In this document: positions 18,600-28,138 of the stretch, in pieces | Layout: every line of letters starts with the position of its first letter | How positions within the stretch are numbered: the stretch's first letter is position 1 | Assembly (NCBI RefSeq): GCF_001989995.2 | Contig: NZ_JAHGUP010000038.1 | Location: forward strand, 1 to 64,000 | DNA: 64,000 nt | Direction: 5' to 3' | From: Vibrio anguillarum | GTDB lineage: Bacteria > Pseudomonadota > Gammaproteobacteria > Enterobacterales > Vibrionaceae | Translations under genes and position numbers: made by a program | Notes under the pieces: model-generated | What the model was told of the DNA's origin: nothing | Database searches by the model: none | What the model saw: only the letters and a program-made list of their open reading frames with translations

Positions 18600-19934
18600 A
18601 TGATAAATTTTCTACGCTCTCAACCACCGCAACCGCTTCTTGCATCAGCGCAAGAGGTTAACCAGCAGTACCGTTATTGGCGCTTTCACATCATGATGGC
18701 GATGTATGTCGGTTATGCGCTTTTCTACTTCACGCGTAAAAGTTTGAATTACGCCATGCCCGCGATGATTGCTGACCTCGGTTTAGATAAGAGTGATATT
18801 GGCATCATGGGCACGTTGTTTTACATCACCTATGGTATCTCAAAATTTCTGTCTGGGATTTTGTCGGACCGCTCCAACCCGCGCTATTTTATGGGCCTAG
18901 GGTTAATGGCAACGGGTTTTATCAATATTCTGTTTGGCTTTTCAAGCTCAATCAGTATGTTCATCTTACTCTGGGTGCTCAATGCTTGGTTCCAAGGTTG
19001 GGGATGGCCTTCTTGCTCTAAACTCCTGACAACTTGGTATTCGCGCTCTGAACGTGGTTTTTGGTGGGCGTTATGGAATACCGCTCATAACGTGGGGGGC
19101 GCGTTGATCCCATTGCTGGTTGGCTTTCTCACTTTCCATTTTAGTTGGCGCGAAGGTTTTATTGTACCGGGCTGTTTAGCCGTTATTGGTGGGGTTTTCT
19201 TATGTTGGCGATTGCGTGATAAACCAATGACCCAAGGTTTACCCAGTGTTGGTCAATGGCGTAATGACGCCCTTGAACTGGCGCAAGAAAATGAAGGCCT
19301 CGGCCTTAGCACTAAACAGATCTTGCACAAATATGTGTTAGGAAATAAGTACATTTGGTTACTCGCCTTGAGCTATGTACTGGTCTACATAGTGCGTACT
19401 GCCATCAATGATTGGGGAAATATCTACCTTACCGAGCAACAAGGCTATGATTTGATCACGGCTAATGGCGCGCTTTCGCTGTTTGAAGTCGGTGGGTTTA
19501 TTGGATCGTTAGTCGCAGGCTGGGGCTCAGACAAACTGTTTGGCGGCAACCGTGGGCCAATGAACCTGATTTTTTCAATGGGCATTTTTCTTTCGGTAGC
19601 AGCGCTGTGGCTGATGCCGTTAACGGGGTTTGTATTCCAAGCCGCTGGCTTTTTTACGATTGGCTTTTTTGTCTTTGGCCCACAAATGTTAATTGGTATG
19701 GCCGCCGCGGAATGTTCTCACAAAGATTCGGCTGGCGCAGCAACTGGGTTTGTGGGGTTATTTGCGTATATGGGCGCAGCGCTCGCCGGTTACCCGTTAG
19801 CCATTATTGTCGAGCAATTCGAATGGCGAGGCTTTTTTGTCACCATTTCTGTTTGCGCCGCTGTGATCGGCTTACTACTGCTGCCTTTCTTACAAGCTCA
19901 GTTTTCAGGCAGCGACCACCCCACGAACCATTGA
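18600..19934 (+). CDS. uhpC: Glucose 6-phosphate sensor UhpC (MFS)
   Basis: A 444-residue MFS protein of the same organophosphate antiporter family as UhpT, with 12 membrane helices. Motifs include GYALFYFTRKSLNYAMPAMI and a central WGWPSCSKLLTTWYSRSERG segment. Its place directly after uhpA and uhpB, and its divergence from UhpT, identify it as the membrane sensor that signals through UhpB rather than the main transporter. No clear T-rich terminator is seen in the 46 bp before the converging cytochrome b562 gene. Confidence 0.92.
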   Translation: MINFLRSQPPQPLLASAQEVNQQYRYWRFHIMMAMYVGYALFYFTRKSLNYAMPAMIADLGLDKSDIGIMGTLFYITYGISKFLSGILSDRSNPRYFMGLGLMATGFINILFGFSSSISMFILLWVLNAWFQGWGWPSCSKLLTTWYSRSERGFWWALWNTAHNVGGALIPLLVGFLTFHFSWREGFIVPGCLAVIGGVFLCWRLRDKPMTQGLPSVGQWRNDALELAQENEGLGLSTKQILHKYVLGNKYIWLLALSYVLVYIVRTAINDWGNIYLTEQQGYDLITANGALSLFEVGGFIGSLVAGWGSDKLFGGNRGPMNLIFSMGIFLSVAALWLMPLTGFVFQAAGFFTIGFFVFGPQMLIGMAAAECSHKDSAGAATGFVGLFAYMGAALAGYPLAIIVEQFEWRGFFVTISVCAAVIGLLLLPFLQAQFSGSDHPTNH

Positions 19935-19980
19935 ACGTTATAACTAATCCAACGTTATCGTGAGGGGGCCACAAAGCTGA

Positions 19981-20367
19981 TTAACCAAATAAGCGCTTCC
20001 AGATACTTGGGTTACGCTGCTCGTGGTATTCAACACGCAGTTCGTCTACCGTCCGCAGCGTTTGTTGAGCTTGCTCTAAATTTCCTTGCTCAAGATCCAC
20101 TTCGATTTTGTCTAATGCCATTGAAAGCTTATTAAACCCTTCTAAATAGAGATCTTGCTTCTCCGGTGGATAATTTCCTCGTTTTGACTCTTCAACCAAC
20201 TGACTTAATCTCTCAATGGGTGCTTGCATTGTTTCAACGCTGGTAGCTTCTGCCGCTTGTTTAAATTCAAGCTTCATTTGTTTCATGTTCTGTTTTAAGT
20301 CAACATTAGCCGCCGACACGCTAGCCGCAAATAATGCGCAAGCTGTTAATATCATTATTTTTTTCAT
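19981..20367 (-). CDS. cybC: Cytochrome b562
   Basis: A 128-residue periplasmic protein with a cleavable signal peptide (MKKIMILTACALFAASVSAA) and a mature four-helix-bundle chain of about 108 residues. The heme ligands of cytochrome b562 are expected to be the Met in the first helix (NMKQMKLEF) and the His near the end of the last helix (RVEYHEQRN). The typical CxxCH motif is absent, so heme would be non-covalent. Its electron partner is unknown. Confidence 0.8.
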   Translation of the reverse strand: MKKIMILTACALFAASVSAANVDLKQNMKQMKLEFKQAAEATSVETMQAPIERLSQLVEESKRGNYPPEKQDLYLEGFNKLSMALDKIEVDLEQGNLEQAQQTLRTVDELRVEYHEQRNPSIWKRLFG

Positions 20368-20465
20368 AATTATTTCTTTTTATTCTGGCAAGAAGTGCCA
20401 AGTTTAATGGATCTCAAGATAAAAGAGGGACAAATTTTTGTCATTTTTTATGACCTCTTTACGGC

Positions 20466-21209
20466 TTATAGTGTTTGATATTCTGCGATCGCTTTTCGCC
20501 CGCGCAGTGCTAAAAAGGCCAGAAACTGCTCGACACTGTGCGTAATCACTTTCTCAGCAGCAATACCAACGTTCTCAAGCAGTTCACTGGCCAGTTGAAG
20601 TTGGCCGATATCTTGACAAAAATGGGCATCGCTGCCAGTGGTAACATAAGCACCATGCGCTTTCGCCACCTTAGCAATTTCATAACAGCGATCGACACTC
20701 CCTACCCTGCTGTGTCCTTTTAAGGTGCTGTTATTAATTTCTATCGCAACGTGATGCTGGGCGGCGCAGGCGATCACCTCATCAAAATCAAAATCGAAAT
20801 TAGGGTTACCTAAGTGCCCTAGCGCATCCACTCGTCCACCTTTAATCACATTGATTAACGCTTCGGTATGCGCCGCTTTATCGGCAGGCTGAAATACGGG
20901 CTCATGAAAACTGGCGATAACCCAATCTAAGTTTTGATCAACAGAAGGGTGAACATCAATCTCGCCAGCACGATTCATGATGTTGGACTCAATGCCTCGG
21001 ATAATGGCAACACCGTCTAAAAAGCGCGGCAAAATACGTTGATTGGAGAAGAACCAATAATGCGGCGCTCCAGGCATCGACTGCGCATGATCGGTTGTGC
21101 AAAACATTGCCAATCCATTTTCTTTAGCTGAACGCGCGTTTTCAATAAGCGTGCTGTATGCATGACCACTTGCATAAGTGTGAGTATGAGTATCAACGAC
21201 AAGATTCAT
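20466..21209 (-). CDS. PHP-domain phosphatase, YcdX family
   Basis: A 247-residue protein close to the length of E. coli YcdX (245). Metal-ligand motifs of the PHP fold are conserved: [16 protein letters not shown] near the N-terminus, [36 protein letters not shown] and [12 protein letters not shown]. YcdX binds three zinc ions and is a phosphatase linked to swarming in E. coli. The physiological substrate is unknown. It is a single gene with about 130 bp to the divergent HD-GYP gene. Confidence 0.88.
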   Translation of the reverse strand: MNLVVDTHTHTYASGHAYSTLIENARSAKENGLAMFCTTDHAQSMPGAPHYWFFSNQRILPRFLDGVAIIRGIESNIMNRAGEIDVHPSVDQNLDWVIASFHEPVFQPADKAAHTEALINVIKGGRVDALGHLGNPNFDFDFDEVIACAAQHHVAIEINNSTLKGHSRVGSVDRCYEIAKVAKAHGAYVTTGSDAHFCQDIGQLQLASELLENVGIAAEKVITHSVEQFLAFLALRGRKAIAEYQTL

Positions 21210-21398
21210 TTTAATTATTCCATTCCAACAGCGATGCTTCAGTGTAACAGCCTCGCTGATGGCACTTCAATCTAAGGGCGATATATTCACCATATCGACA
21301 CTTTCTGACCGGATAAACACACACCGATGTGAAATGGTTTTTTGCAACTTACCCACATTGAACAATACTTAGCAATGTCATCCAATTCGGAGTTGGTT

Positions 21399-24275
21399 AT
21401 GAAACGACGTCGTTACTCACTGAGCATTCACATTACGAGTCTCTTTTTAGTGCTCGCCATGGTGATCGGCATTGTATTGATTGGCATAAGTTATCACCAT
21501 AGTCAGCAACTACTGACGGTAAGTGCACAAGGATTAAGTAGCGAAAACAGCAAAAAACTGGAATCAGCATTTAAACAAAGTGCCGCACCTATCTTGACTA
21601 CGCTCGATTTTTTAGCTTTTAGTAACGTAATTGATCAACCGGATAAAGTCATCTCGGACCCACGCCAACTCGCCACCGTTTGGCTGACCTTCCAACGTAA
21701 TCCACAGTTGGTCGCGCTCTATTATTGTGACGAAGCCGGAGCTTGTACTACATTTCGCTCGCTGAGCTTTGATAAAGCCAAACAGCGTTTTGATGCCCCC
21801 GCGCAAGCTCAGCTATTGGCCCATTACACTCAAGTTGATGGCACTAACCGCTTTATCTATTTAGACCAGAACCTTGAAAGCCTGCTCGACAAACAAGATA
21901 ACAATAATAAATTTGATCCTCGCGTGCGTCCTTGGTTTACCTCGGCAAGTCAAGATGGCGCGATACGCTTAACGGAACCTTATTTCTTTTTCTTCCTACA
22001 AACGAGCGGCGTCACACTGTCACGTAGATCGACCGATGGAAAGAGTGTGCTTGGCGCTGATTTCACGCTTGACTCACTGTCAAAACAGATGAGTACGATG
22101 GGTTTTTCTGACAGTGCTCAGCTCATTTTGTTCGATAATCAATTTAGACCACTCGCCCAACACAATACTAAGTTCGAGCTACAACAAGATCCTTCACAGA
22201 TTGCACAGCAGCTGCAGCAAAGTACTTTTGCACCAATATTGAATCGGGTCAGCAGCCAAACTTTGTATGAAACGGTCAATATGAATGGCACAACGTGGTC
22301 GGTGACGTTAACGCCGGTACTTTTAAACGACAATGTACGCTTGTTGCTGGCAGAAGCGGTACCGCAAGACGATTTGATCGCAGATTTGCTCTCGATGCGA
22401 GATCAGCAGATTTTTGTCGCGTTAATCATGCTCGCTATCGCTTTTGCAGTGGTTGGTTTTGTGGCGCAAAGGCTCGCCAGCCCTTTAGGTAACCTAGTGC
22501 AATTGACCGACAACATCACGCGCTTTGAATTTAAAAAGACACGCTACCCAAAAAGCCGGATCCGCGAAGTTGCCAATTTAACCCAATCGATAGAGCTCAT
22601 GGAACATACACTGCACGACTTGCTGCGACTATTACGCGAAACTGCCAGCAACCAAGAATTCGGTGTGTTGGCCAAAACGATTACCCATCAAAGCTATTTG
22701 ATCACTCGAGCTGAAACTATTTTGCTCTACACTTATGCCAACGAAAATAACCAATTTATCACCGCAGCAAACCACGCCATCATTCCCTTTAAGCTTGATA
22801 TCAATCAGTTGTCTCAAGAGATGCCGTGGCTACTTTCTGAACTGCGTAAAGGCCAAACGGTTCACTTATCTAAAACCGATAATTCGATGCGTAAGCATAA
22901 AGATGAGCTGTATAATTCTGATCTTTATCTTTTCCCACTGCTCAACCGAGACAAGCAGTTGGTTGGCGTATTAAACCTAGGCTACGAACGGGCCATCACT
23001 CCCGATCAGCAAGACAAACATGCATTTTTACGAGAGCTGCTCAGTTTTGCCGAAATCGCTAAAGACAATATCGACAAAATGCAGCGGCAAAAGAAGATGC
23101 TCAACTCGTTTATTGAATTGATCGCCTCAGCCATTGATACCAAATCCCCTTACACGGGCGGCCATTGTCAGCGAGTTCCTGAATTAACCAAAATGATCAC
23201 TAAAGCGGCGGAAAACGATCGCACCTATTTCCCACAATTTTCCATGACCAATGAAGAGTGGGAAGAGCTCACTCTCGCCGCTTGGTTGCATGATTGTGGA
23301 AAAGTGACCACGCCTGAATATGTGATTGATAAAGCGACCAAATTAGAAACGATCTACGACAGAATTCACGAAATTAGAATGCGTTTTGAGCTGCTCAAAT
23401 GTCAAGCTGAAACGGACTACTGGCAAGGTGTTGCGCAGGGCAAGAACGAGCCAGATCTCAAGCAGCAGTTGCTGACGAACCAACAAATCCTCGATGAGGA
23501 ATTTGCTTTCGTCGCGCAATGCAATATTGGCAGTGAGTTTATGAGCGATGATGATCTTATCCGTTTAGAGCGAATTGCTCAAAGAGAATGGAAGCGCACC
23601 TTAGATGATCAACTCGGTACTTCTTGGATAGAGAACCAACGTGCAGGAGAGTCAAAACCATTGCCCACTATGGAGCGCTTACTGGATGATAAACCCGTAC
23701 ATCAGTTGCACTGGGTAAACGGTTGTCGTCCACAAGATCTGTGGCAAGAAAACTTTATTTTACAACCGGGAGAACTGCGTTATAACCGAGGTGAGCTCTA
23801 TAATTTGTCCATTCGCCGTGGCACGCTCACCAACGAAGAACGCTTTATGATTAATGATCACATTGTGCAAACCATCATGATGCTCAAGCGGTTACCTTAT
23901 CCTGAACATATGAAAAACGTTCCTGATATTGCGGGAAGCCACCATGAACGAATGGATGGCGCGGGTTATCCAAGAGGTTTAAGTGAAGAGCAGCTTTCGA
24001 TCCCCGCTCGAGTGATGGCGATAGCCGATGTGTTTGAAGCACTGACCTCCAGCGATCGCCCCTATAAAAAGGCCAAAACGCTCAGTGAATCGATCGCGAT
24101 CATGACCACCATGGCCACCACTGGCCATATAGATCCGAAGCTTTACTTACTCTTTTTAGAAAAAGAGATTTATCAAGACTATGCGGATCGATTTTTACAC
24201 TCCGATCAGCACAGCCCAATTGATAAAGAAGCACAGATAAAAAAAGTAAAAATGAGTTTGAAAAAGACTTTTTAA
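21399..24275 (+). CDS. dCACHE-HAMP-GAF-HD-GYP cyclic-dinucleotide phosphodiesterase
   Basis: A protein of about 958 residues. Its layout is a transmembrane helix (about 7-30), a large periplasmic Cache sensor (30-325), a second transmembrane helix (about 330-352), HAMP, a GAF-like region (about 420-550) and an HD-GYP domain from about 565. The HD pair is His631-Asp632 (LHDCGK) and the GYP motif is at 856-858 (GAGYPRG), with HHERMDG preserved. An insertion of roughly 150 residues separates the two halves. The ATG at 21399 has CGGAG upstream; alternative starts are ATG 21375 and TTG 21342. By domain order and the uhp neighbourhood it resembles V. cholerae VCA0681, which I recall as V-cGAP1 and a cGAMP/c-di-GMP phosphodiesterase. 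This equivalence should be confirmed. Confidence 0.88.
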   Translation: MKRRRYSLSIHITSLFLVLAMVIGIVLIGISYHHSQQLLTVSAQGLSSENSKKLESAFKQSAAPILTTLDFLAFSNVIDQPDKVISDPRQLATVWLTFQRNPQLVALYYCDEAGACTTFRSLSFDKAKQRFDAPAQAQLLAHYTQVDGTNRFIYLDQNLESLLDKQDNNNKFDPRVRPWFTSASQDGAIRLTEPYFFFFLQTSGVTLSRRSTDGKSVLGADFTLDSLSKQMSTMGFSDSAQLILFDNQFRPLAQHNTKFELQQDPSQIAQQLQQSTFAPILNRVSSQTLYETVNMNGTTWSVTLTPVLLNDNVRLLLAEAVPQDDLIADLLSMRDQQIFVALIMLAIAFAVVGFVAQRLASPLGNLVQLTDNITRFEFKKTRYPKSRIREVANLTQSIELMEHTLHDLLRLLRETASNQEFGVLAKTITHQSYLITRAETILLYTYANENNQFITAANHAIIPFKLDINQLSQEMPWLLSELRKGQTVHLSKTDNSMRKHKDELYNSDLYLFPLLNRDKQLVGVLNLGYERAITPDQQDKHAFLRELLSFAEIAKDNIDKMQRQKKMLNSFIELIASAIDTKSPYTGGHCQRVPELTKMITKAAENDRTYFPQFSMTNEEWEELTLAAWLHDCGKVTTPEYVIDKATKLETIYDRIHEIRMRFELLKCQAETDYWQGVAQGKNEPDLKQQLLTNQQILDEEFAFVAQCNIGSEFMSDDDLIRLERIAQREWKRTLDDQLGTSWIENQRAGESKPLPTMERLLDDKPVHQLHWVNGCRPQDLWQENFILQPGELRYNRGELYNLSIRRGTLTNEERFMINDHIVQTIMMLKRLPYPEHMKNVPDIAGSHHERMDGAGYPRGLSEEQLSIPARVMAIADVFEALTSSDRPYKKAKTLSESIAIMTTMATTGHIDPKLYLLFLEKEIYQDYADRFLHSDQHSPIDKEAQIKKVKMSLKKTF

Positions 24276-24871
24276 AGACCGCGAATATCTAACTCATTCT
24301 GGATCAGCACAATGCACTGCGAGGCAAACAGCATTCGAGGCCCAAGGCTGATTTTCTGTGTATTAAGGCGCTTTAAACTGTTCCAACTTTTTTTCGGCAT
24401 CGGGATGTGGTCAGTAAGTAAAAAGCAGCTGTCGTCAGAAAATTGATGCTCACGGACACTTTCGCCTTTTTTATCCAGTAAATACAAGTGGTAACTTTCA
24501 GAAAGGCGTTGCACCAACTTTTCAAAACTGATGGTTTCAACCGTGAGTCCTTGCTCGACCTCTCGGGTTTGCTCTTTGCCCATACCCACAGAAACATCTA
24601 AAGCGTGGCCTATTTTGGTCAGCAAGGCTTGCTCGTGAAAGCCACCGATATTGTGCAACTGGCTCGACTCAAAGCATAAAGTCCGCGAGAAATCTTGCGT
24701 ACTTTCCAGCACTAAGTAGACCACCACGTCATCACGATGCGACTGCGCAGTAAAAATAGCGTTCATGAGTACGTGGGCCAAAATTTCGGTGTGGGCTTCT
24801 TGCCCAACAGAGGCTAAAAAAGTCTGTTTATCCGTGGAAGCGGCGCGGGCCCTTACAACAAAAGCTCTCAT
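24272..24871 (-). CDS. TrmY/DUF358 family SPOUT methyltransferase
   Basis: A 199-residue protein with the DUF358 (COG1901) signature: MRAFVVRARAASTDKQTFLASVGQ at the start, AHTEILAHVLMNAIF, then the SPOUT knot region LYLLDKKGESVREHQFSDDSCFLLTDHIPMP. Archaeal members are tRNA pseudouridine-54 N1-methyltransferases. Bacterial members occur in Vibrio and some relatives, and their target is unclear. It converges with the HD-GYP gene, whose stop overlaps by 4 bp. The start is at ATG 24871, in agreement with the conserved family N-terminus. Confidence 0.85.
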   Translation of the reverse strand: MRAFVVRARAASTDKQTFLASVGQEAHTEILAHVLMNAIFTAQSHRDDVVVYLVLESTQDFSRTLCFESSQLHNIGGFHEQALLTKIGHALDVSVGMGKEQTREVEQGLTVETISFEKLVQRLSESYHLYLLDKKGESVREHQFSDDSCFLLTDHIPMPKKSWNSLKRLNTQKISLGPRMLFASQCIVLIQNELDIRGL

Positions 24872-24950
24872 GTGACTGACTCAATTCATTCAATAAAGCA
24901 CGGACTCTATCACAATCTCCATCCACTGGAATAGTGATCTGCTGGTGAAG

Positions 24951-26177
24951 CTACGGTTCGCTCGTCAACACAGCTTTGCTTTTCGGGAGCCCCAATGAAA
25001 TGAGAGTGGTCAGCAGCAAAAAACCAAACGAAACCCACAAACACGCCGCTAATCCCCAAAGTTGGAAAACCCACCCGGAAAGCACGGTACCGATTAAACG
25101 CCCCATCGCGTTTGCCATGTAGTAAAAACCAACATCAAGCGATACACCATCCCCCTTGGCATAGCTCACGATTAAATAGGAATGCAGCGATGAGTTAATC
25201 GCAAAGACCGCGCCGAAAAGCAGTAACCCCGCGATGATCACGACTTCCGGATGCCACTGCGCTTGAATGCTGTAGGCGATTAAACCTGTGATCAGCGCCA
25301 ATAGCGCCGCCCAACCGAGCGCAGAGCGCCCATCTGGCACTTGGTCTGAAGCACTGCCCGTTATTTTAGGAGCAAACCCTTGGATCACTCCGTAGCCAAT
25401 CACCCACAGTGCTAAAAAGCCGCCCACGGCGCTATGATCCCAACCAAAAACACTGCCCAGATAAATGGGTAAAGCAATCACAAACCAAACGTCTCGCGCG
25501 CCAAACAAAAACAGGCGAGCCGCTGATAAGATGTTCACGCTGCGTGATTTGGAAAAAATCTCTGAAAATTTCGGTTTGTTTTTGGCTTTGCCAATATCGG
25601 CTTGCAAGCTGAGCAAACTGCCGATAAAAACCAATAACAATACCGCCGCCATAGCCGCTACCGCATATTGAAAGCCGATCCAAGAGAGCAAGACGCCACC
25701 GAGAAAAAAGCCGGCCCCTTTTAGAGCGTTTTTTGAACCCGTAAGAATGGCTATCCACTTGTAGAGTGCCCCTTGTGCATTTTCAGGGACTAACGTTTTG
25801 ATCGCACTTTTTGCACTCATTTTATTGAGATCTTTTGCGATGCCCGATAACGCCTGCGCCGCCATCACCCAAGGAATGGTTAACCATGCAGCAGGTACAG
25901 CAAGCATCAAGAGCGCGAATATTTGCATGCCAAGGCCAATATTCATGGTGCGATTCAGCCCTAAACGCGCACCAAGCCAACCGCCAATCAGGTTAGTGAC
26001 CACGCCAAAAAATTCATAAAAGAGAAACAAAGACGCAATCGCTAAGGTCGAATAACCCAAATCATAAAAATACAACACCACTAACATGCGCAGCGCGCCG
26101 TCAGTGACGGTAAAATTCCAATAATTAAAAGTCACTAGCATGTACTGGCGAACGTTTTGGTTGAGTTGAGACAGCAT
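24951..26177 (-). CDS. arsJ: ArsJ organoarsenical efflux MFS transporter
   Basis: A 408-residue MFS permease with 12 predicted helices. The conserved N-terminus QYMLVTFNYWNFTVTDGALRMLVVLYFYDLGYS is characteristic of ArsJ. It exports 1-arseno-3-phosphoglycerate made from arsenate and glyceraldehyde 3-phosphate by the gap-like gene upstream; the exported compound then falls apart outside. The ATG at 26177 follows AGAGAGTG; a GTG two codons earlier is also open. It is the last gene of arsR-gapdh-phosphatase-arsJ. A hairpin lies between it and the phosphatase gene. Confidence 0.93.
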   Translation of the reverse strand: MLSQLNQNVRQYMLVTFNYWNFTVTDGALRMLVVLYFYDLGYSTLAIASLFLFYEFFGVVTNLIGGWLGARLGLNRTMNIGLGMQIFALLMLAVPAAWLTIPWVMAAQALSGIAKDLNKMSAKSAIKTLVPENAQGALYKWIAILTGSKNALKGAGFFLGGVLLSWIGFQYAVAAMAAVLLLVFIGSLLSLQADIGKAKNKPKFSEIFSKSRSVNILSAARLFLFGARDVWFVIALPIYLGSVFGWDHSAVGGFLALWVIGYGVIQGFAPKITGSASDQVPDGRSALGWAALLALITGLIAYSIQAQWHPEVVIIAGLLLFGAVFAINSSLHSYLIVSYAKGDGVSLDVGFYYMANAMGRLIGTVLSGWVFQLWGLAACLWVSFGFLLLTTLISLGLPKSKAVLTSEP

Positions 26178-26193
26178 AATCACTCTCTTTGCA

Positions 26194-26218
26194 AAAGAGC
26201 CGCCTAAGGCAGCTCTTT
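26194..26218 (-). terminator. Hairpin between phosphatase gene and arsJ (candidate attenuator)
   Basis: AAAGAGC-C-GCC-TAA-GGC-A-GCTCTTT forms a 10-bp stem with one internal mismatch and a 3-nt loop, starting 7 bp after the phosphatase stop. In the minus orientation it ends in CTCTTTTGC, a short T-run. The arsJ ribosome site follows at once. It could be a partial terminator or an mRNA-stabilising stem. Confidence 0.5.
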
Positions 26219-26225
26219 GGGACTG

Positions 26226-26723
26226 TTATTGATTAACAAATTGTTTGATGTACTCAACTTGTACATCTTTGGTAAACGCACCCGGTCTTAATGATTGAAC
26301 GTGAGTAATAATGTTTTGCAGTTCCCAACCTTTCTCCAGCAATAAATGAGCAGCAAGTAAACCAGTACGACCCGATCCACCCATGCAATGCATGGCAATC
26401 TTATCTCCCTTGGCAAGCGCCTGATGAAGTGACGGGGAGATACTTTGCCAATGCGTTTGAAACTGGTGGTCGGGTGCGCAATCATCTTCAATTGGGGCGT
26501 GAAACCATTGCAGCCCCGCTTGTTCAACCACTTTAGGCAAGTCACCAACACCTTTCTCTTGCATCTCTTCGTGACTTAGAGCCGTCACCACAACGGTAAC
26601 ACCTTGAGATGTCAGTTGTTCAATACTCTCAACCAGAGGAAGATCTTTTGTCCCCGGGCAAGGCGTCAATACCAAACCAGCGCTGTTTTCTGCAACAGGC
26701 AGTTCCCATGTAGGATGTGTCAT
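26226..26723 (-). CDS. Protein tyrosine phosphatase-like protein of the arsenate operon
   Basis: A 165-residue protein with the cysteine-based phosphatase loop HCMGGSGRTG (HCx5R) near residue 113 and an upstream acidic residue in APIEDDCAPDHQF that could serve as general acid. It is the dual-specificity phosphatase fold, not an ArsC arsenate reductase. The gene sits between the gap-like gene and arsJ, 12 bp after the former. Comparable four-gene arsenate operons occur in V. cholerae and other bacteria. Its role there probably concerns the arseno- or phospho-glycerate intermediate. Confidence 0.85.
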   Translation of the reverse strand: MTHPTWELPVAENSAGLVLTPCPGTKDLPLVESIEQLTSQGVTVVVTALSHEEMQEKGVGDLPKVVEQAGLQWFHAPIEDDCAPDHQFQTHWQSISPSLHQALAKGDKIAMHCMGGSGRTGLLAAHLLLEKGWELQNIITHVQSLRPGAFTKDVQVEYIKQFVNQ

Positions 26724-26735
26724 TTCTTTGCTCCT

Positions 26736-27737
26736 TTATGCCAAACCGACTTTGCGTGCTAATTCTGCGGTACGCGTTGCGTAACCCATTTCGTTATCAT
26801 ACCAAGCGTAAATTTTCACCATGCGCTTGCCCACCACCATGGTCGAGAGTGCGTCGACAATCGTTGAGCGTTGATCGCCTTTGTAATCAATCGACACCAG
26901 TGGGCGCGCTTCAAAACCGAGAATGCCTTTGAGCTCATTTTCTGAAGCGGCTTTCAGTAGCGCGTTGACTTCTTCCGCGCTGGTATCGCGTTTCACATCA
27001 AAAATAATGTCGGTTAACGAGGCATTGGCTAGCGGCACACGCACCGCGTGACCGTTAATTTTGTCTTTCAGATCGGGGAAGATTTCCACAATCGCTGTCG
27101 CAGAACCGGTTGTGGTCGGGATAAGGCTCATACCACACGCACGAGCGCGGCGTAGATCTTTATGCGGTGCATCCAAAATGGTTTGCGTGTTGGTTAAATC
27201 ATGAATGGTCGTAAACGAGGAATGTTCAATACCCAGTTGCTCGTGAATCACTTTGACGATAGGCGCAATGCAGTTGGTTGTGCAAGAAGCGGCCGTAACA
27301 ATCTGATGTATTTGTGGATCAAAGATGTGGTCATTGACCCCAACCACGATATTGGCAATCCCCGCTTCTTTCACCGGGGCCGATACCACCACGCGTTTTA
27401 CACCTTGTGCTAAATACTGATTCAAAAACTCAGACTTGCGGTGTTTGCCTGTTGCTTCGATGACCACATCACAACCAGACCAATCCACATCATTGATCGC
27501 TTTTTGTTGTGAGGTACGAATAACCTTACCGTTGGCAATGATCGCATTACCGTCGCTTGTCACTTGGTGATGCCAACGGCCTTGTATTGAATCAAATTCG
27601 AGCAAATGAGCCAAGGTCGCCGCGTCACCCGCAACGTCGTTAATCTGCACAAATTCGATCTCTGGCCAATCAAATGAGGCTCTTAATGCTAAACGGCCAA
27701 TACGACCAAACCCGTTAATTCCGACTTTAATAGACAT
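26736..27737 (-). CDS. ArsJ-associated glyceraldehyde-3-phosphate dehydrogenase
   Basis: A 333-residue GAPDH homologue. The NAD-binding start [17 protein letters not shown] and the catalytic ASCTTNC with its Cys are present, and [15 protein letters not shown] ends the protein. In this setting, between arsR and arsJ, it is expected to use arsenate in place of phosphate to form 1-arseno-3-phosphoglycerate for export. It is distinct from the housekeeping gapA by context. The start ATG has AAAGGAAAT upstream. Confidence 0.93.
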   Translation of the reverse strand: MSIKVGINGFGRIGRLALRASFDWPEIEFVQINDVAGDAATLAHLLEFDSIQGRWHHQVTSDGNAIIANGKVIRTSQQKAINDVDWSGCDVVIEATGKHRKSEFLNQYLAQGVKRVVVSAPVKEAGIANIVVGVNDHIFDPQIHQIVTAASCTTNCIAPIVKVIHEQLGIEHSSFTTIHDLTNTQTILDAPHKDLRRARACGMSLIPTTTGSATAIVEIFPDLKDKINGHAVRVPLANASLTDIIFDVKRDTSAEEVNALLKAASENELKGILGFEARPLVSIDYKGDQRSTIVDALSTMVVGKRMVKIYAWYDNEMGYATRTAELARKVGLA

Positions 27738-27758
27738 TTTTATTTCCTTTTATCCCTT

Positions 27759-28100
27759 CTAAACACAGCATTCTGGGCGAGATTCCATCTCTGCCAGCCT
27801 TTGCATATCTTGTTGGTATTCTTTTTTCAGGCAGTTGGATCCCACCAGCCCTTGAATTTGTTTTTTCATCCATCCGGGTAGTTGGTCCGATAACCGATAA
27901 AACACCCATTGGCCTTGCCTTGTATCAACCACCACGCCACTGGAACGAAGTAGAGCCAGATGGCGAGAAATTTTCGGTTGGCTCTCATTTAACGCTTGTG
28001 TCAACTCGCCGACACACACTCGTTGCTCGCGTGCAATCATGAGTAAACAGCGCACCCGTGTTTCATCGGACAGCAATTTAAAAAACTGATGAGGTAGCAT
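27759..28100 (-). CDS. arsR: ArsR family repressor (first, C-terminal Cys pair)
   Basis: A 113-residue winged-helix repressor. The DNA-binding helix is LTQALNESQPKISRHLALLRSSG and the beta-wing is GVVVDTRQGQWVFYRL. The usual CVCDLC motif of E. coli ArsR is reduced to RVCVGEL, whereas the C-terminus ends in ECCV. A C-terminal cysteine pair is the type of arsenite site found in Acidithiobacillus ArsR, so sensing probably uses these residues. It heads the arsR-gapdh-phosphatase-arsJ operon. The palindrome TACATATGTA at 28127-28136, just upstream, is a candidate operator. Confidence 0.9.
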   Translation of the reverse strand: MLPHQFFKLLSDETRVRCLLMIAREQRVCVGELTQALNESQPKISRHLALLRSSGVVVDTRQGQWVFYRLSDQLPGWMKKQIQGLVGSNCLKKEYQQDMQRLAEMESRPECCV

Positions 28101-28114
28101 TTTACTTATCTCTG

Positions 28115-28138
28115 CATATGCGGATGTACATATGTATC
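28115..28138 (-). promoter_or_regulatory. Palindromic candidate operator upstream of the first arsR
   Basis: Two CATATG hexamers (28115-28120 and 28129-28134) lie 14 bp apart, and the second is centred in the perfect 10-bp palindrome TACATATGTA (28127-28136). The block ends about 38 bp upstream of the repressor start, where promoter and operator would be expected. CATATG-containing operators are known for some ArsR proteins. Confidence 0.45.
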
